From NCBI GenBank assembly GCA_900769735.1, contig CAAGHY010000096.1, positions 1 to 22,358 on the forward strand: DNA of 22,358 bases, read 5' to 3'. A model generated the notes under the pieces. The model was not told where the DNA came from. It worked only from the letters and a program-made list of their open reading frames with translations, and did not search any database. Origin of the DNA: Rikenellaceae bacterium (GTDB taxonomy: Bacteria > Bacteroidota > Bacteroidia > Bacteroidales > UBA932). The stretch's first letter is position 1, and the number at the start of each line of letters is the position of its first letter. The position numbers and the translations under genes are program-made. Shown here piece after piece: positions 1 to 8,503 of this stretch.

Positions 1-1
1 A

Positions 2-2077
2 AATGTTGGAAGCAGGGTAAAAGTTGATCTTGCAGGGAAAATTTATACCGGAGTTGTAAGTAAAATCCTCCTACAGGAGGAAATTCCTGCTTATACTCCC
101 GATGGTAAAGAGATCCAGTACAAGCCAATTTTAGCTGTAGAGGAGGTTCCACCTGTCCTTCCAACAGAAATTCTGTTGTGGGAGAGGGTGGCACAGTACT
201 ATATGTGCACCACAGGTGAAGTGTACAAGGCTGCATATCCCGCCCTTCAAGTGAAGCAGGAGAGTGTGAAGCCCCGCAAGACGGTGGAACATTTTCTGCA
301 GGAGGTGGAAAAGGAATCCTCTTCAGCAACCCCCACTCCACAACTGTCGGGAATACAACAGGAGGCATTCAACAAGATTAAGGCAAGCCATACTGATGCT
401 CCCGGGAAACCGGTGCTTTTGAGGGGTGTTACAGGCAGCGGAAAAACTGAGATTTACATTACTCTGGCATTGGAACAGTTGCGCAAGGGGAAGAATGTCC
501 TTTATATGGTGCCGGAGATTGCCATAAGCAAGCAGCTGCAGAGCCGTCTGAAGAAGGTTTTTGGGGAGAGGCTGCTCACTTTCCATTCCAAGCAGACCGC
601 TGCAGAGAAAGCCAGAATCCACAAGATTCTGCAGTATAACGCAGGCCTTGCAAACAGCACGGAAACAGCCGCCATCCAGGCAACAGAACCAGCAAACGCA
701 TCAATGGAACCGGCAGCAAACAAAACAGCCACACAGGCCATAAACTCCGCCACAATCATTCTGGGCACCCGCTCCAGCCTGTTCCTGCCGTTCGGCAACC
801 TTGGACTGGTGATAGTGGATGAGGAGCACGACTCCAGCTACAAGCAGACAGAGCCTGCCCCAAGGTATCAGGCAAAGGATACAGCCATTATGCTGGCACA
901 GCTGCACGGGGCAAATGTTCTGCTTGGATCGGCAACACCTTCTTACGAAAGTGAGTACAACTGCATAAGCGGCAAGTTCACCCTTGTGGAGCTTACCGAG
1001 AAATATTTTGGGGCAATAACCCCTCAGGTGGAGATCATTGATACCATTTATGCAATGAAAACCCGCCAGATGGTAGGAAATTTCTCGCAGAAACTCATAA
1101 ATGAGATCCGCAAAACCGTGGAGGAGGGGTATCAGGTGCTCATTTTCCGCAACCGCCGCTCCTACTCCCCCATTGTAGAGTGCCAGGAGTGCGGCGCCAT
1201 TCCAAAATGCCCCCACTGCAACGTGCATCTGAGCTACCACAAATATAACTACACCCTCCGCTGCCACTACTGTGACTACATTGCCCATTTTACAGGCGTG
1301 TGCAACAACTGCGGCACCTCAACTTTCAAATACAAGGGGGCCGGCACTGAGAAACTTGAGGAGGAGCTTGCAACACTCTTCCCAAATATGGCCATTGCCC
1401 GCTATGATGCAGACATTACCAAAAGCAAGAAAACGGAAGAACAGACCATAAAGGATTTTGCAGAGGGCAAGATCAATATTCTTGTAGGCACCCAAATGAT
1501 AAGCAAGGGATTTGATTTTGAGCGCCTCAAACTGGTTGCCGTGGTACAGGCAGACACAATTCTGGGAATCCAGGATTTCCGCGCGGATGAGAAGGCCACC
1601 CAACTCTTCAGCCAGCTGATGGGACGTACCGGCCGCCGCGGAGTGCAGGGAAAACTCATAATCCAGACCAACCAGAAGGACCACCCCGTTCTGGCCAAAC
1701 TGCATACCCATAATCTTCCCGACAGCAACTCCCTTCCACCCCTCACCGCACAACTGCTCCGCGAAAGGCAGGAGTTCCAGTTTGCACCGTTTGTGAGGAT
1801 GGTGAAGATAATTGTAAAGCACAAGGATGCCGGGAAACTGGATGAACTGTGCAGGGAGATACAAGTAAAACTATCGGGAAGAAAAAATCTGGAATACAAG
1901 GAACTTGCAGGACCTTTCACCCCGGTAATTGACAAAGTGAGGGGGGAATTCATCAAATGCTTCTACGTGAAGTTTGCCCGCAACAGCCGCCTTGCACAGA
2001 ACAAGCTTGCCCTGCAGGAATGCATCAAGGAGATAAAAGGAAACCAGGCCATTATCCTGGATGTTGACCCGCTGTAG
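2..2077 (+). CDS. priA: Primosomal protein N' / replication restart helicase PriA (5'-truncated by window edge)
   Basis: PriA is the 3'-to-5' DNA helicase that recognises stalled forks and reloads the replicative helicase in the cytoplasm. The reading frame is open from base 2, so the gene begins upstream; by comparison with known PriA about 80 N-terminal residues are missing. A TTG at 176 is internal, not the start, because the upstream codons continue the conserved N-terminal domain (YTGVV near the left edge). Visible motifs are Walker A GVTGSGKT (about residues 142-149 of the fragment), the DEEH box (VIVDEEHDSSYKQ), eight cysteines in four CxxC pairs forming the two zinc sites (bases about 1180-1310), motif V (VGTQMISKGFDF) and motif VI (QLMGRTGRRG). 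A low-complexity Ala/Thr/Glu insert of roughly 35 residues (bases about 640-745) interrupts the first helicase lobe ahead of the conserved ILGTRSSLF. The gene converges on the lipid kinase gene with a 21-base gap. Confidence 0.96.
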   Translation, partial: NVGSRVKVDLAGKIYTGVVSKILLQEEIPAYTPDGKEIQYKPILAVEEVPPVLPTEILLWERVAQYYMCTTGEVYKAAYPALQVKQESVKPRKTVEHFLQEVEKESSSATPTPQLSGIQQEAFNKIKASHTDAPGKPVLLRGVTGSGKTEIYITLALEQLRKGKNVLYMVPEIAISKQLQSRLKKVFGERLLTFHSKQTAAEKARIHKILQYNAGLANSTETAAIQATEPANASMEPAANKTATQAINSATIILGTRSSLFLPFGNLGLVIVDEEHDSSYKQTEPAPRYQAKDTAIMLAQLHGANVLLGSATPSYESEYNCISGKFTLVELTEKYFGAITPQVEIIDTIYAMKTRQMVGNFSQKLINEIRKTVEEGYQVLIFRNRRSYSPIVECQECGAIPKCPHCNVHLSYHKYNYTLRCHYCDYIAHFTGVCNNCGTSTFKYKGAGTEKLEEELATLFPNMAIARYDADITKSKKTEEQTIKDFAEGKINILVGTQMISKGFDFERLKLVAVVQADTILGIQDFRADEKATQLFSQLMGRTGRRGVQGKLIIQTNQKDHPVLAKLHTHNLPDSNSLPPLTAQLLRERQEFQFAPFVRMVKIIVKHKDAGKLDELCREIQVKLSGRKNLEYKELAGPFTPVIDKVRGEFIKCFYVKFARNSRLAQNKLALQECIKEIKGNQAIILDVDPL

Positions 2078-2098
2078 AAGGCCGGCCGGAAAGGAAAG

Positions 2099-3046
2099 CT
2101 AAATCACATAGTTCACTCCCACCACAACCTTAATGGCGTGGGGCACAAGTTCAAAGATAAATGGAGAGGTGCCAACCGCCTCGCCGTCAATCTCTATGCG
2201 GCTCTCAGGGAAGCTCTCAATCTCAATCCTTTTGCACTGGGTGTGCATAACCTTTGGATTTGAATAAAGGTCACCGGTATACAGGAGCCTGAAATTGCGT
2301 GCAATACGGAATTTTGACATCTTGCGTATAATGGTAAGATCCATAAGCTCATCATCTACAGAGGCATCCGGGGTCTGCTGCATACCTCCGCCGTTGTACT
2401 TTCCAATGCCCACCGCACCGGAAAACACCATTCCGTTATAGAACTCGCTGCCGTCTGCAACAATCCTGAATTTTACAGGGGAATATTTTGCAAATGTTTT
2501 CAATGCGCTGCGCAGATAAAGCCCTTTTCCGTACTTGCCCTCATCCTTAAGGTAATTGTATTTGAGGTTTACAACTGCATCATACCCCAAACCGGCCACA
2601 TTGGCCATATAGCGGGTATGTAGCACCTTGGTTTCATAATAGGAAACCTTTGCCACATCCTGCAGGACAGTACGCTTTTCCACCAGTGATTTTACCGCCT
2701 CTGAATAGGTTTTGGAGATGCCGTACATCCTTATCCAGTCATTGCCTGTACCGGCAGGGATTACAGCCAGGGAGATCTCAGTTGTAGGAACTTTCTTCTG
2801 GATGAAGATGCCGTTCACCACCTCGTGGATGGTACCGTCACCACCTACGGCCACTATATTGCGGTAGCCGTCATTTATGGCCTGAACGGTAAGTTCTATG
2901 GCGTGATATTTATGTTCAGTAAACAGACAGGTAAAATGCAATCCGCTCTGGTACATCTGGTTTGAAATAATGGGCCAATCCTGAAGCCCCCTTCCGCTGC
3001 CGGCTTTGGGATTTACAATCACCATCCAGACATCTGTTATTCCCAT
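2099..3046 (-). CDS. Diacylglycerol kinase catalytic-domain (lipid kinase, YegS/DgkB-like) protein
   Basis: A 315-residue soluble protein of the diacylglycerol-kinase catalytic family, which phosphorylates diacylglycerol or a related lipid, usually in phospholipid recycling at the inner membrane face. Seen in sequence are the N-terminal nucleotide-fold motif NPKAGSGRG, the signature GGDGTIHEVVNG (about residues 68-79), PAGTGNDW, and a C-terminal beta-rich part ending in RIEIDGEAVGTSPFIFELVP, which matches the family's EIDGE motif. Length is normal. No transmembrane segment is present. It is transcribed divergently from parA; a -7 box match (TACATTTG, 3070-3077 minus) lies 24 bases upstream of its ATG. 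The exact lipid substrate (diacylglycerol, sphingoid base, undecaprenol) cannot be told from sequence; a ceramide-type substrate is possible because Bacteroidales make sphingolipids. Confidence 0.9.
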   Translation of the reverse strand: MGITDVWMVIVNPKAGSGRGLQDWPIISNQMYQSGLHFTCLFTEHKYHAIELTVQAINDGYRNIVAVGGDGTIHEVVNGIFIQKKVPTTEISLAVIPAGTGNDWIRMYGISKTYSEAVKSLVEKRTVLQDVAKVSYYETKVLHTRYMANVAGLGYDAVVNLKYNYLKDEGKYGKGLYLRSALKTFAKYSPVKFRIVADGSEFYNGMVFSGAVGIGKYNGGGMQQTPDASVDDELMDLTIIRKMSKFRIARNFRLLYTGDLYSNPKVMHTQCKRIEIESFPESRIEIDGEAVGTSPFIFELVPHAIKVVVGVNYVI

Positions 3047-3069
3047 ATTGTTGAAAACTTTATCCTACG

Positions 3070-3077
3070 CAAATGTA
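3070..3077 (-). promoter_or_regulatory. Putative -7 promoter box for the lipid kinase gene
   Basis: The minus strand reads TACATTTG followed by C, a full match to the Bacteroidota -7 consensus TAnnTTTG. It lies 24 bases upstream of the kinase ATG. No TTTG -33 box stands at the usual 19-base spacing, so the call rests on the -7 element and on position. Confidence 0.45.
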
Positions 3078-3107
3078 ATAAAAACTGAACTCTTAAAAAA
3101 GATTTCT

Positions 3108-3115
3108 TATTTTTG
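3108..3115 (+). promoter_or_regulatory. Putative -7 promoter box for the parA operon
   Basis: The plus strand reads TATTTTTG then C, a full match to TAnnTTTG, 18 bases upstream of the ATG at 3134. Transcription would start near 3121, which rules out the in-frame TTG at 3113 as start codon. No clear -33 TTTG is present. It sits back to back with the kinase promoter in a 66-base divergent region. Confidence 0.5.
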
Positions 3116-3133
3116 CGTGTTAGAGTTTATTTT

Positions 3134-3910
3134 ATGGGAAAAGTTATAGCTATAGCAAATCAGAAAGGTGGCGTGGGCAAGACAACCACGGCAATAAACC
3201 TTGCGGCATCATTGGCAGTTCTTGAGAAGAACACCCTGCTCATTGATGCTGATCCGCAGGCTAACACTACTTCAGGCCTTAATTTTGATCCTGATTCCAA
3301 CTCCAAAAGCACCCTTTATGAGGTTCTAATTGGAGAGAAGAAGATGAGTGACATAATCCTGCAGACGGAGATCAAGAACCTTAAGATTGTTCCGTCCCAC
3401 ATCAACCTTGTGGGAGCTGAGATTGAGATGCTGAACATAGAGGAGAGGGAAAGTGTCCTTAAGAAGAACATTGAGTCTTTGCAGGATGAGTTTGAGTACA
3501 TAATCATAGACTGCTCACCATCTTTGGGACTGATTACAATAAACTCCCTTACAGCTGCCAATTCAGTAATAATTCCTGTACAGTGCGAATTCTTTGCCCT
3601 TGAAGGACTTGGCAAACTGCTCAACACCATCAAACTTGTACAGAACAGGCTCAACCCTGAGCTTGCAATTGAGGGATTCCTTCTTACAATGTTTGACGGC
3701 CGCTTGAGATATGCCAACCAGATTGTAGAAGAGGTAAGGCATCATTTTGGCAGTATGGTTTTCCAGACAATGATCAACAGGAACGTGAGACTGAGCGAGG
3801 CGCCAAGCCACGGCAAACCGGTAATTCTGTATGACGCCCTTTCAACAGGATCAAACAATTACCTCAACCTTGCAAAAGAATTCATTTCCAAACAGCAACA
3901 GGAGCAATAA
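3134..3910 (+). CDS. parA: ParA/Soj-type chromosome partitioning ATPase
   Basis: A cytoplasmic MinD/ParA-family ATPase that binds non-specific DNA in its ATP state and works with ParB to segregate the replication origin region. The deviant Walker A is KGGVGKTT (about residues 11-18) with both signature lysines, Walker A' is the DADPQANTT stretch, and Walker B is the IIDCSPSLG stretch. At 258 residues from the chosen ATG it has the compact chromosomal Soj length, with no N-terminal helix-turn-helix as plasmid type Ia ParA would have. The start at 3134 is preferred over a TTG at 3113 because that codon overlaps the -7 promoter box and the conserved fold begins directly with MGKVIAIANQKGG. parB follows 3 bases after the stop, so the two are co-transcribed. 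Confidence 0.96.
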   Translation: MGKVIAIANQKGGVGKTTTAINLAASLAVLEKNTLLIDADPQANTTSGLNFDPDSNSKSTLYEVLIGEKKMSDIILQTEIKNLKIVPSHINLVGAEIEMLNIEERESVLKKNIESLQDEFEYIIIDCSPSLGLITINSLTAANSVIIPVQCEFFALEGLGKLLNTIKLVQNRLNPELAIEGFLLTMFDGRLRYANQIVEEVRHHFGSMVFQTMINRNVRLSEAPSHGKPVILYDALSTGSNNYLNLAKEFISKQQQEQ

Positions 3911-3913
3911 AGT

Positions 3914-4828
3914 ATGGCAAAAATACAGACAGGATTGGGAAGAGGGTTGGGAGCCCTCATTTCTGATGTGAACTCCATCCAGCAGGCAGCGCACAAGCCA
4001 ACTACAACTGAGCCTGCACGCCCTTTGGTATCAACTTCAGAAATTGAGATAAGCAAAATAGAGCCGAATCCGTACCAGCCCCGCACTGAGTTCAATCAGG
4101 AAGCGCTGGAGGAGCTGGCCGCATCACTCAAACTGCTTGGCCTTATACAGCCAATCACAGTAAGGCCTATTGAAAACGGCAGATACCAGATCATCAGCGG
4201 TGAGCGCCGTTTCAGGGCAAGCCAGATTGCAGGTCTGGAGAGAATCCCCGCATACATCCGCAAGACAGATGACCAGGGAATGCTTGAGATGGCCATTGTG
4301 GAGAACATCCAGAGAGAAGATCTTGATTCCATAGAGGTAGCCCTAAGTTTCCAGAGACTCATTGAGGAGTGCAACCTTACCCAGGAGGCAATGGCAGAGA
4401 GAGTTGGAAAAAAACGTGCAACCGTAACCAACTACCTCCGTCTTCTCAAGCTCCCTGCAGAGATACAGTTTGCCATAAGGGCAAAAAAAATATCTATGGG
4501 ACACGCAAAAGCACTTCTTGCACTGGAAACAGACAAGGAGCAGCTGAAATTTGCCAACCAGATCATTGAGCAGGACCTTTCTGTAAGACAGATTGAGCAG
4601 AAAATCCAGAAACTTGGCCAGAAGAAGGAGAAAAAGGAGAAAGAGGAAGTTCCTGTAATTGAGCTTCCCGACAGCCATTTCCGTGTTATTGAAATCATAG
4701 GAAAATACTTCAACAACAACGTAACAGCCAAAAGGGACAGCAAAGGAAACGGAGAACTTACCATCCGCTTCAAGGATGACAAGGAGATGGAAATGTTCCT
4801 TCAGGCCCTGGAAAATTCAAACATTTAA
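3914..4828 (+). CDS. parB: ParB/Spo0J chromosome partitioning protein (CTPase clamp)
   Basis: A 304-residue ParB that loads at parS sites, spreads as a CTP-dependent sliding clamp and stimulates ParA. The N-terminus carries the LGRGLGALI motif (about residues 8-16) typical of the ParA-contacting tail. The N-terminal domain runs from about 40 to 130 and contains the arginine-rich CTP/DNA box GERRFRA (about 96-102). A helix-turn-helix for parS recognition follows (about residues 153-180, LTQEAMAERVGKKRATVTNY). A Lys/Glu-rich linker (about 235-250) leads to a C-terminal dimerisation domain. It is the second gene of the operon, and DUF5683 starts 18 bases after its stop. No convincing parS site was found in this window; parS could lie outside. 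Confidence 0.96.
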   Translation: MAKIQTGLGRGLGALISDVNSIQQAAHKPTTTEPARPLVSTSEIEISKIEPNPYQPRTEFNQEALEELAASLKLLGLIQPITVRPIENGRYQIISGERRFRASQIAGLERIPAYIRKTDDQGMLEMAIVENIQREDLDSIEVALSFQRLIEECNLTQEAMAERVGKKRATVTNYLRLLKLPAEIQFAIRAKKISMGHAKALLALETDKEQLKFANQIIEQDLSVRQIEQKIQKLGQKKEKKEKEEVPVIELPDSHFRVIEIIGKYFNNNVTAKRDSKGNGELTIRFKDDKEMEMFLQALENSNI

Positions 4829-4846
4829 ATTTAAAGAAAACTGAAA

Positions 4847-5755
4847 GTGCACAGAATATACCTCATAATAGCAGCAATATTGGGATGCCTGGTTGTTTCA
4901 CTGCCGTCATACGGACAGATAAACAACAGCTTCATCAATACTGCCCCTCCAGGTGCAGAATCCACTTCTCAGCAGAGCACCAGCCAGGAGGAAGAGGTTA
5001 TAATGTCCACAAAGCCTTCATTTACCATAAAGAGGTATTTCAGCTCTTTGGCTCATAAAGATTCAATGAATGTGGCCCAGATGGCCATAGGTTCAATGAT
5101 TCTCCCCGGAACCGCCCAGATATACAACAGACAATACTGGAAACTTCCAATAGTTTACGGTTCAATTGGGGCCTGTGTTGGCGGAGCAATAGCCAATAAA
5201 GGGAAAGACTCGCAGAAATACTTCATAGCAGGAGCGCTTGCCTGTTACTGGGGCAGTGTTCTGGATGGAGTAATCTCTTACAAAAGTCCCCAAAAACCTT
5301 ATCCTACGCGTGCTTCAATGCTGTCTGCCATAATACCGGGCCTTGGCCAGGCGTACAACGGTGACTATTGGAAAATCCCTATCTTCTACACAGGCCTTGG
5401 AGTATCAGTATTCTGCCTGGTGGACAACCAACAGCAGTATGACCGATACAGGGAGATGTACCGCCAGCTTGGAGACAACACATACGAAGGAAACCTTACA
5501 GAAGAGAACATAAAATGGTACAGAGACCAGTTCAGACGGTTCAGGGACTACTCAATCATTGCCACTGTTCTGGTTTATGCACTCAATATCATTGATGCAA
5601 ACGTATTTGCCCACTTCAGCACTTTTGACATAAGTGATGACATAACCCTCAATGTGGAGCCCGCACTAATAAACCCGGTAGTTCCAATGGGCAACAATTT
5701 TGCATCCAACACATCCGGACAGCCGTTCGGATTCCAGATGAACTTGAAATTCTAA
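4847..5755 (+). CDS. DUF5683 family exported/membrane protein
   Basis: A 302-residue protein of unknown function that matches the DUF5683 pattern as I recall it. It begins at a GTG codon; the N-terminus has a clear signal peptide ending near SYG-Q (about residues 22-24), which supports that start. The body holds two copies of a motif of the type PG-x-(A/G)Q-x-YN-x2-YWK-(L/I)PI-x-Y, the first about residues 87-103 (LPGTAQIYNRQYWKLPIVY) and the second about 162-180 (PGLGQAYNGDYWKIPIFY). Each is followed by a hydrophobic segment, and a further membrane segment lies near residues 235-252. It sits between parB and a secreted transglycosylase, 18 and 33 bases away, so it is in the partition operon. 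The context suggests an envelope role, but the molecular function is not known. Confidence 0.85.
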   Translation: MHRIYLIIAAILGCLVVSLPSYGQINNSFINTAPPGAESTSQQSTSQEEEVIMSTKPSFTIKRYFSSLAHKDSMNVAQMAIGSMILPGTAQIYNRQYWKLPIVYGSIGACVGGAIANKGKDSQKYFIAGALACYWGSVLDGVISYKSPQKPYPTRASMLSAIIPGLGQAYNGDYWKIPIFYTGLGVSVFCLVDNQQQYDRYREMYRQLGDNTYEGNLTEENIKWYRDQFRRFRDYSIIATVLVYALNIIDANVFAHFSTFDISDDITLNVEPALINPVVPMGNNFASNTSGQPFGFQMNLKF

Positions 5756-5788
5756 CACATAACAACATATAAAATACACTTTAAAACA

Positions 5789-7411
5789 ATGTCCTGCTTT
5801 AGAACACTGCTAGCACTACTGTTACTGACAGCCATTCCGTTTGCCGCTTCTGCCCAAAACAAGAAACTGTCAAAAAAACAGCTTCTTAAAGAAAGAATAG
5901 AACTTCAGAAAACTATTGACTCCCTAAAAAGCATAATTGAAGGTGGAGCACTTGAGATGTCTGACACCACCCAATTTGAGGAGGATACTGAATACAACGG
6001 AATCAATTACATAGACAGTGAGGACTTTGCCAATGCAGCTCCAGGTTCCAACCCCGACAGTCTTATGAATATGTGGTATATCCAGAAAAACCTTACTCTG
6101 GATATAGCTGACAGAAATCTTGACAGTGTAACCCTTACCTCAAACATTCCCGATGAGGTATATATGGAGAGACTTAACAGAATCAACTCCTTCATCCCGC
6201 TTTCATACAACAGCGTTGTAAGGAACCACATCATCTACTACACAGAAAAAATGCCTTCAAAGGCTGCACAGATACTTGGATTGAGCGCATACTACCTGCC
6301 TCAGTTTGAGGAGATTTTTGATTACTACGGCCTTCCAAAAGAGCTTAAGGCAATGGCAATCATTGAATCTGCACTTAACCCTGTAGCAGTTTCAAGAGCC
6401 AGGGCAAAAGGTATGTGGCAATTTATGTACAGAACCGCATTGCAGTACAACCTTAAAATCAACTCTTACATAGATGAGAGACTTGATCCTATTGCATCTG
6501 CACACGCTGCTGCAAAATACTTGAGGGATTCATACACCATCTTTGGAGACTGGTTCCTTGCCATCTCTTCATACAACTGTGGTGTAGGAAACGTAAATAA
6601 AGCTATCAGACGTGCCGGCAGCAGGGATTTCTGGAAAATTTACCCTTACCTTCCAAGAGAGACCAGAGGATACGTACCTTCATTCATTGCAGCGCTTTAT
6701 ATGCTTGAGTACTACAAAGAGCACAATATGCAGCCTGCACAGCTTAATATGCCTGCCCACATAGACACATTCAAAGTTCACAAGAATCTTCACTTTGAGC
6801 AGATTTCAGCGGTTGTGGGAGTACCTATGGATGACCTGAAGAACTACAACCCTCAATATATTGAGCACATTATCCCGGGCAACAGCGGAGAGCAGATACT
6901 GAAATTGCCTTACAATTATACCAACGCTTTCATAGAAAAGGAAAAAGAGGTGTACACATATAAGGACAGCATCTACTTCAACCCTATAACCAAAGAGAGC
7001 ATCAAGAAAAATGCCTCTTTGTCAAGTGGCGGCAATATCACCCACGTTGTAAAACGCGGAGAGACACTTGGTCATATTGCTATGAAATACCGTGTAAGTG
7101 TAAAGAACCTTATGAGATGGAACGGCCTTACATCAAAATCGGTATTGAGAATAGGACAGAGATTGAAGATCAATGGAGGCACTGCTCCAGCAGTAAAATC
7201 ATCTGGAGGAGGATCAAAATCATCCGGTGGATCAGCTACAACCTCAAAGAGCGGTGGCTACGAGTGGTACACCATTAAGAAAGGTGATACACTTCTTGGC
7301 ATTGCATACAAATTCAGCGGGGTCAGCCTGAATGACATTCTTCGTCTTAACGGCCTCAACAAAAATTCAAAAATCTATCCTGGCAGAAAGATTAAGATCA
7401 GAAAGCTGTAA
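5789..7411 (+). CDS. mltD: Membrane-bound lytic murein transglycosylase D-like, SLT (GH23) domain plus two LysM domains
   Basis: A 540-residue secreted enzyme that cleaves the glycan strand of peptidoglycan, forming 1,6-anhydro ends. A signal peptide (residues 1-22, cleavage near ASA-Q) is followed by a charged, possibly coiled region (25-50). The SLT domain (about 165-300) has the catalytic glutamate E193 in IIESALNP, the GMWQFM motif and SSYNCGVGNV. Two LysM peptidoglycan-binding modules lie at the C-terminus (about 418-462 and 492-540), separated by a Ser/Gly-rich linker. There is no lipobox cysteine, so unlike E. coli MltD it is probably periplasmic or envelope-associated rather than lipid-anchored. 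It is the last gene of the parA operon and is followed at once by a strong terminator. Confidence 0.93.
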   Translation: MSCFRTLLALLLLTAIPFAASAQNKKLSKKQLLKERIELQKTIDSLKSIIEGGALEMSDTTQFEEDTEYNGINYIDSEDFANAAPGSNPDSLMNMWYIQKNLTLDIADRNLDSVTLTSNIPDEVYMERLNRINSFIPLSYNSVVRNHIIYYTEKMPSKAAQILGLSAYYLPQFEEIFDYYGLPKELKAMAIIESALNPVAVSRARAKGMWQFMYRTALQYNLKINSYIDERLDPIASAHAAAKYLRDSYTIFGDWFLAISSYNCGVGNVNKAIRRAGSRDFWKIYPYLPRETRGYVPSFIAALYMLEYYKEHNMQPAQLNMPAHIDTFKVHKNLHFEQISAVVGVPMDDLKNYNPQYIEHIIPGNSGEQILKLPYNYTNAFIEKEKEVYTYKDSIYFNPITKESIKKNASLSSGGNITHVVKRGETLGHIAMKYRVSVKNLMRWNGLTSKSVLRIGQRLKINGGTAPAVKSSGGGSKSSGGSATTSKSGGYEWYTIKKGDTLLGIAYKFSGVSLNDILRLNGLNKNSKIYPGRKIKIRKL

Positions 7412-7423
7412 GCTATACCATAA

Positions 7424-7450
7424 AAAAAGGCACCTCAACGGTGCCTTTTT
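7424..7450. terminator. Intrinsic terminator, bidirectional, between mltD and the methyltransferase gene
   Basis: A stem AAAAAGGCACC / GGTGCCTTTTT with a 5-base loop (TCAAC, 7435-7439) starts 12 bases after the mltD stop. The A and U tracts on both sides let it end both the parA operon (+) and the convergent methyltransferase gene (-), whose stop is at 7468. Confidence 0.9.
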
Positions 7451-7467
7451 CTTTATCATATGGGATA

Positions 7468-8199
7468 CTACAACATCCTCAGCGCTGCCAGATAATCATA
7501 GTGCTCCCCCTCCTCTATCATTTCAGCTTTAAAGCCATATTGTGAAGCATACAAGGAAAGGGTCTGGAAATCTATATAAAGCCAGTCAAAAGCCTCCCCT
7601 TTCACCTGTTTGTATTGCATACGGAAATCCACCTCACCGTAATAATTCCCGTTCAAATCTATCACAAAACTGCCGTCCTCATCCTCAAACAGATACTTCA
7701 GGTCACTGGAATCCATATACACCACTCCGCCAGGTTTGAGAATCTGCTTCATCTTGGTAAAGAACCCGCCCATATTCTCTATCTTCCCGATGATTCCCGA
7801 GCCGTTCATCAGCATCAGCACTGTATCATACTTCTGCACTGCAGTGTGATGGAACAAATCCACCTGTGAAGCATTCTGTACCCCCCTCTTCTCCATTACC
7901 TCCACTGAAAGAGGAGAAATGTCTATTGCATCCACATCTTTCCCCATATCCTGCAGTGCCAGGGCGTGACAGCCGCTGCCTGCACCGCAATCAAGGATTT
8001 TTCCCTGTGCCAGATTCAAGGCTTTCTGTTCCATTGGTGACATCTCATCATATGTTCGGAACAGGTGTTTTACCGGAATCTCATCCTCATCAAACTGTGA
8101 TGAAAATACTCTCAGTTTTGCAGCCTTGCCTTTTGCAAAGAAATCTGCAATAGCCCTGCCCATAGGGTCTTTATCGGGAAGAAGAAGTGAATTGCTCAT
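7468..8199 (-). CDS. Class I SAM-dependent methyltransferase
   Basis: A 243-residue cytoplasmic protein with the class I methyltransferase fold. Motif I is ILDCGAGSGCHAL (about residues 68-80), followed by an acidic loop ending in DAIDISPLSVE (motif II), then MLMNGSGIIG and LKPGGVVYMDSSD as motifs IV-V. The C-terminal part has no recognisable substrate domain, so the substrate (small molecule, protein or RNA) cannot be named. The N-terminal 60 residues are charged, with no signal peptide. The gene is monocistronic on the minus strand: a shared terminator lies downstream and a 295-base gap separates its start from the tRNA-Ser gene upstream. A weak -7 box (TATCTTTA, 8220-8227) is 20 bases before the ATG. 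Confidence 0.85.
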   Translation of the reverse strand: MSNSLLLPDKDPMGRAIADFFAKGKAAKLRVFSSQFDEDEIPVKHLFRTYDEMSPMEQKALNLAQGKILDCGAGSGCHALALQDMGKDVDAIDISPLSVEVMEKRGVQNASQVDLFHHTAVQKYDTVLMLMNGSGIIGKIENMGGFFTKMKQILKPGGVVYMDSSDLKYLFEDEDGSFVIDLNGNYYGEVDFRMQYKQVKGEAFDWLYIDFQTLSLYASQYGFKAEMIEEGEHYDYLAALRML

Positions 8200-8336
8200 T
8201 TGTTCTGGTTTTGGAAGGGTAAAGATACTAAAAATTCCGCCCTGGCGGTGTAATGGTGAGGTGTGGTGACCAAGGCAGATGGAGAAAGAAGATTCCCTGC
8301 TACTGGGAGGGATTGGGCTTCCCTGCGGTCAGCATT

Positions 8337-8503
8337 CCCTCTCCGCTCGCCGCGGGGGCCGCTTTAAAGAAAACCGGATGTGCCTTCTGCACATCTGGTT
8401 TTTGTATCCTGCCATTCGCTTTTGCAAGCAAGCTTGCACCGCTCTGTCAGGATACAAAAAAACCGGAAGATTTTCATCTTCCGGTTTTCTTTAGCGGAGA
8501 GGG
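8337..8503. repeat. Composite inverted repeat copying the tRNA-Ser 3' end and terminator flank
   Basis: The 8200-8495 stretch has no gene but holds a large imperfect palindrome. Three nested matched pairs were read off: CCCTCTCCGCT (8337-8347) against 8493-8503, which is the tRNA-Ser 3' end; TAAAGAAAACCGG (8365-8377) against 8481-8493; TTTTTGTATCCTG (8399-8411) against 8448-8460. Each arm has its own internal hairpin of different sequence. On the left, AACCGGATGTGC pairs with GCACATCTGGTT around loop CTTCT. On the right, ACCGGAAGAT pairs with ATCTTCCGGT around loop TTTC. The central part (8412-8447) contains the palindrome GCAAGCTTGC. The segment 8300-8362 is more GC-rich than its surroundings, and I recognise nothing else in it. 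Confidence 0.7.
8455..8489 (-). terminator. Intrinsic terminator of the tRNA-Ser gene
   Basis: On the minus strand, 9 bases after the tRNA 3' end, ACCGGAAGAT and ATCTTCCGGT form a 10-bp stem with a 4-base loop (GAAA), followed by a run of seven T. It forms the right arm of the composite inverted repeat. A second hairpin with the same flanks at 8373-8400 could act as a back-up. Confidence 0.85.

Noticed and set aside
701..1956. Long antisense open frames (180-195 codons) opposite priA
   Set aside because: They mirror the codon bias of the clear PriA frame and show no domain; PriA motifs cover the whole stretch.
2078..2098. GGCCGGCC palindrome between priA and the lipid kinase gene as a terminator
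   Set aside because: It is only 8 bases with no loop or T-run; no convincing terminator is seen in this 21-base gap.
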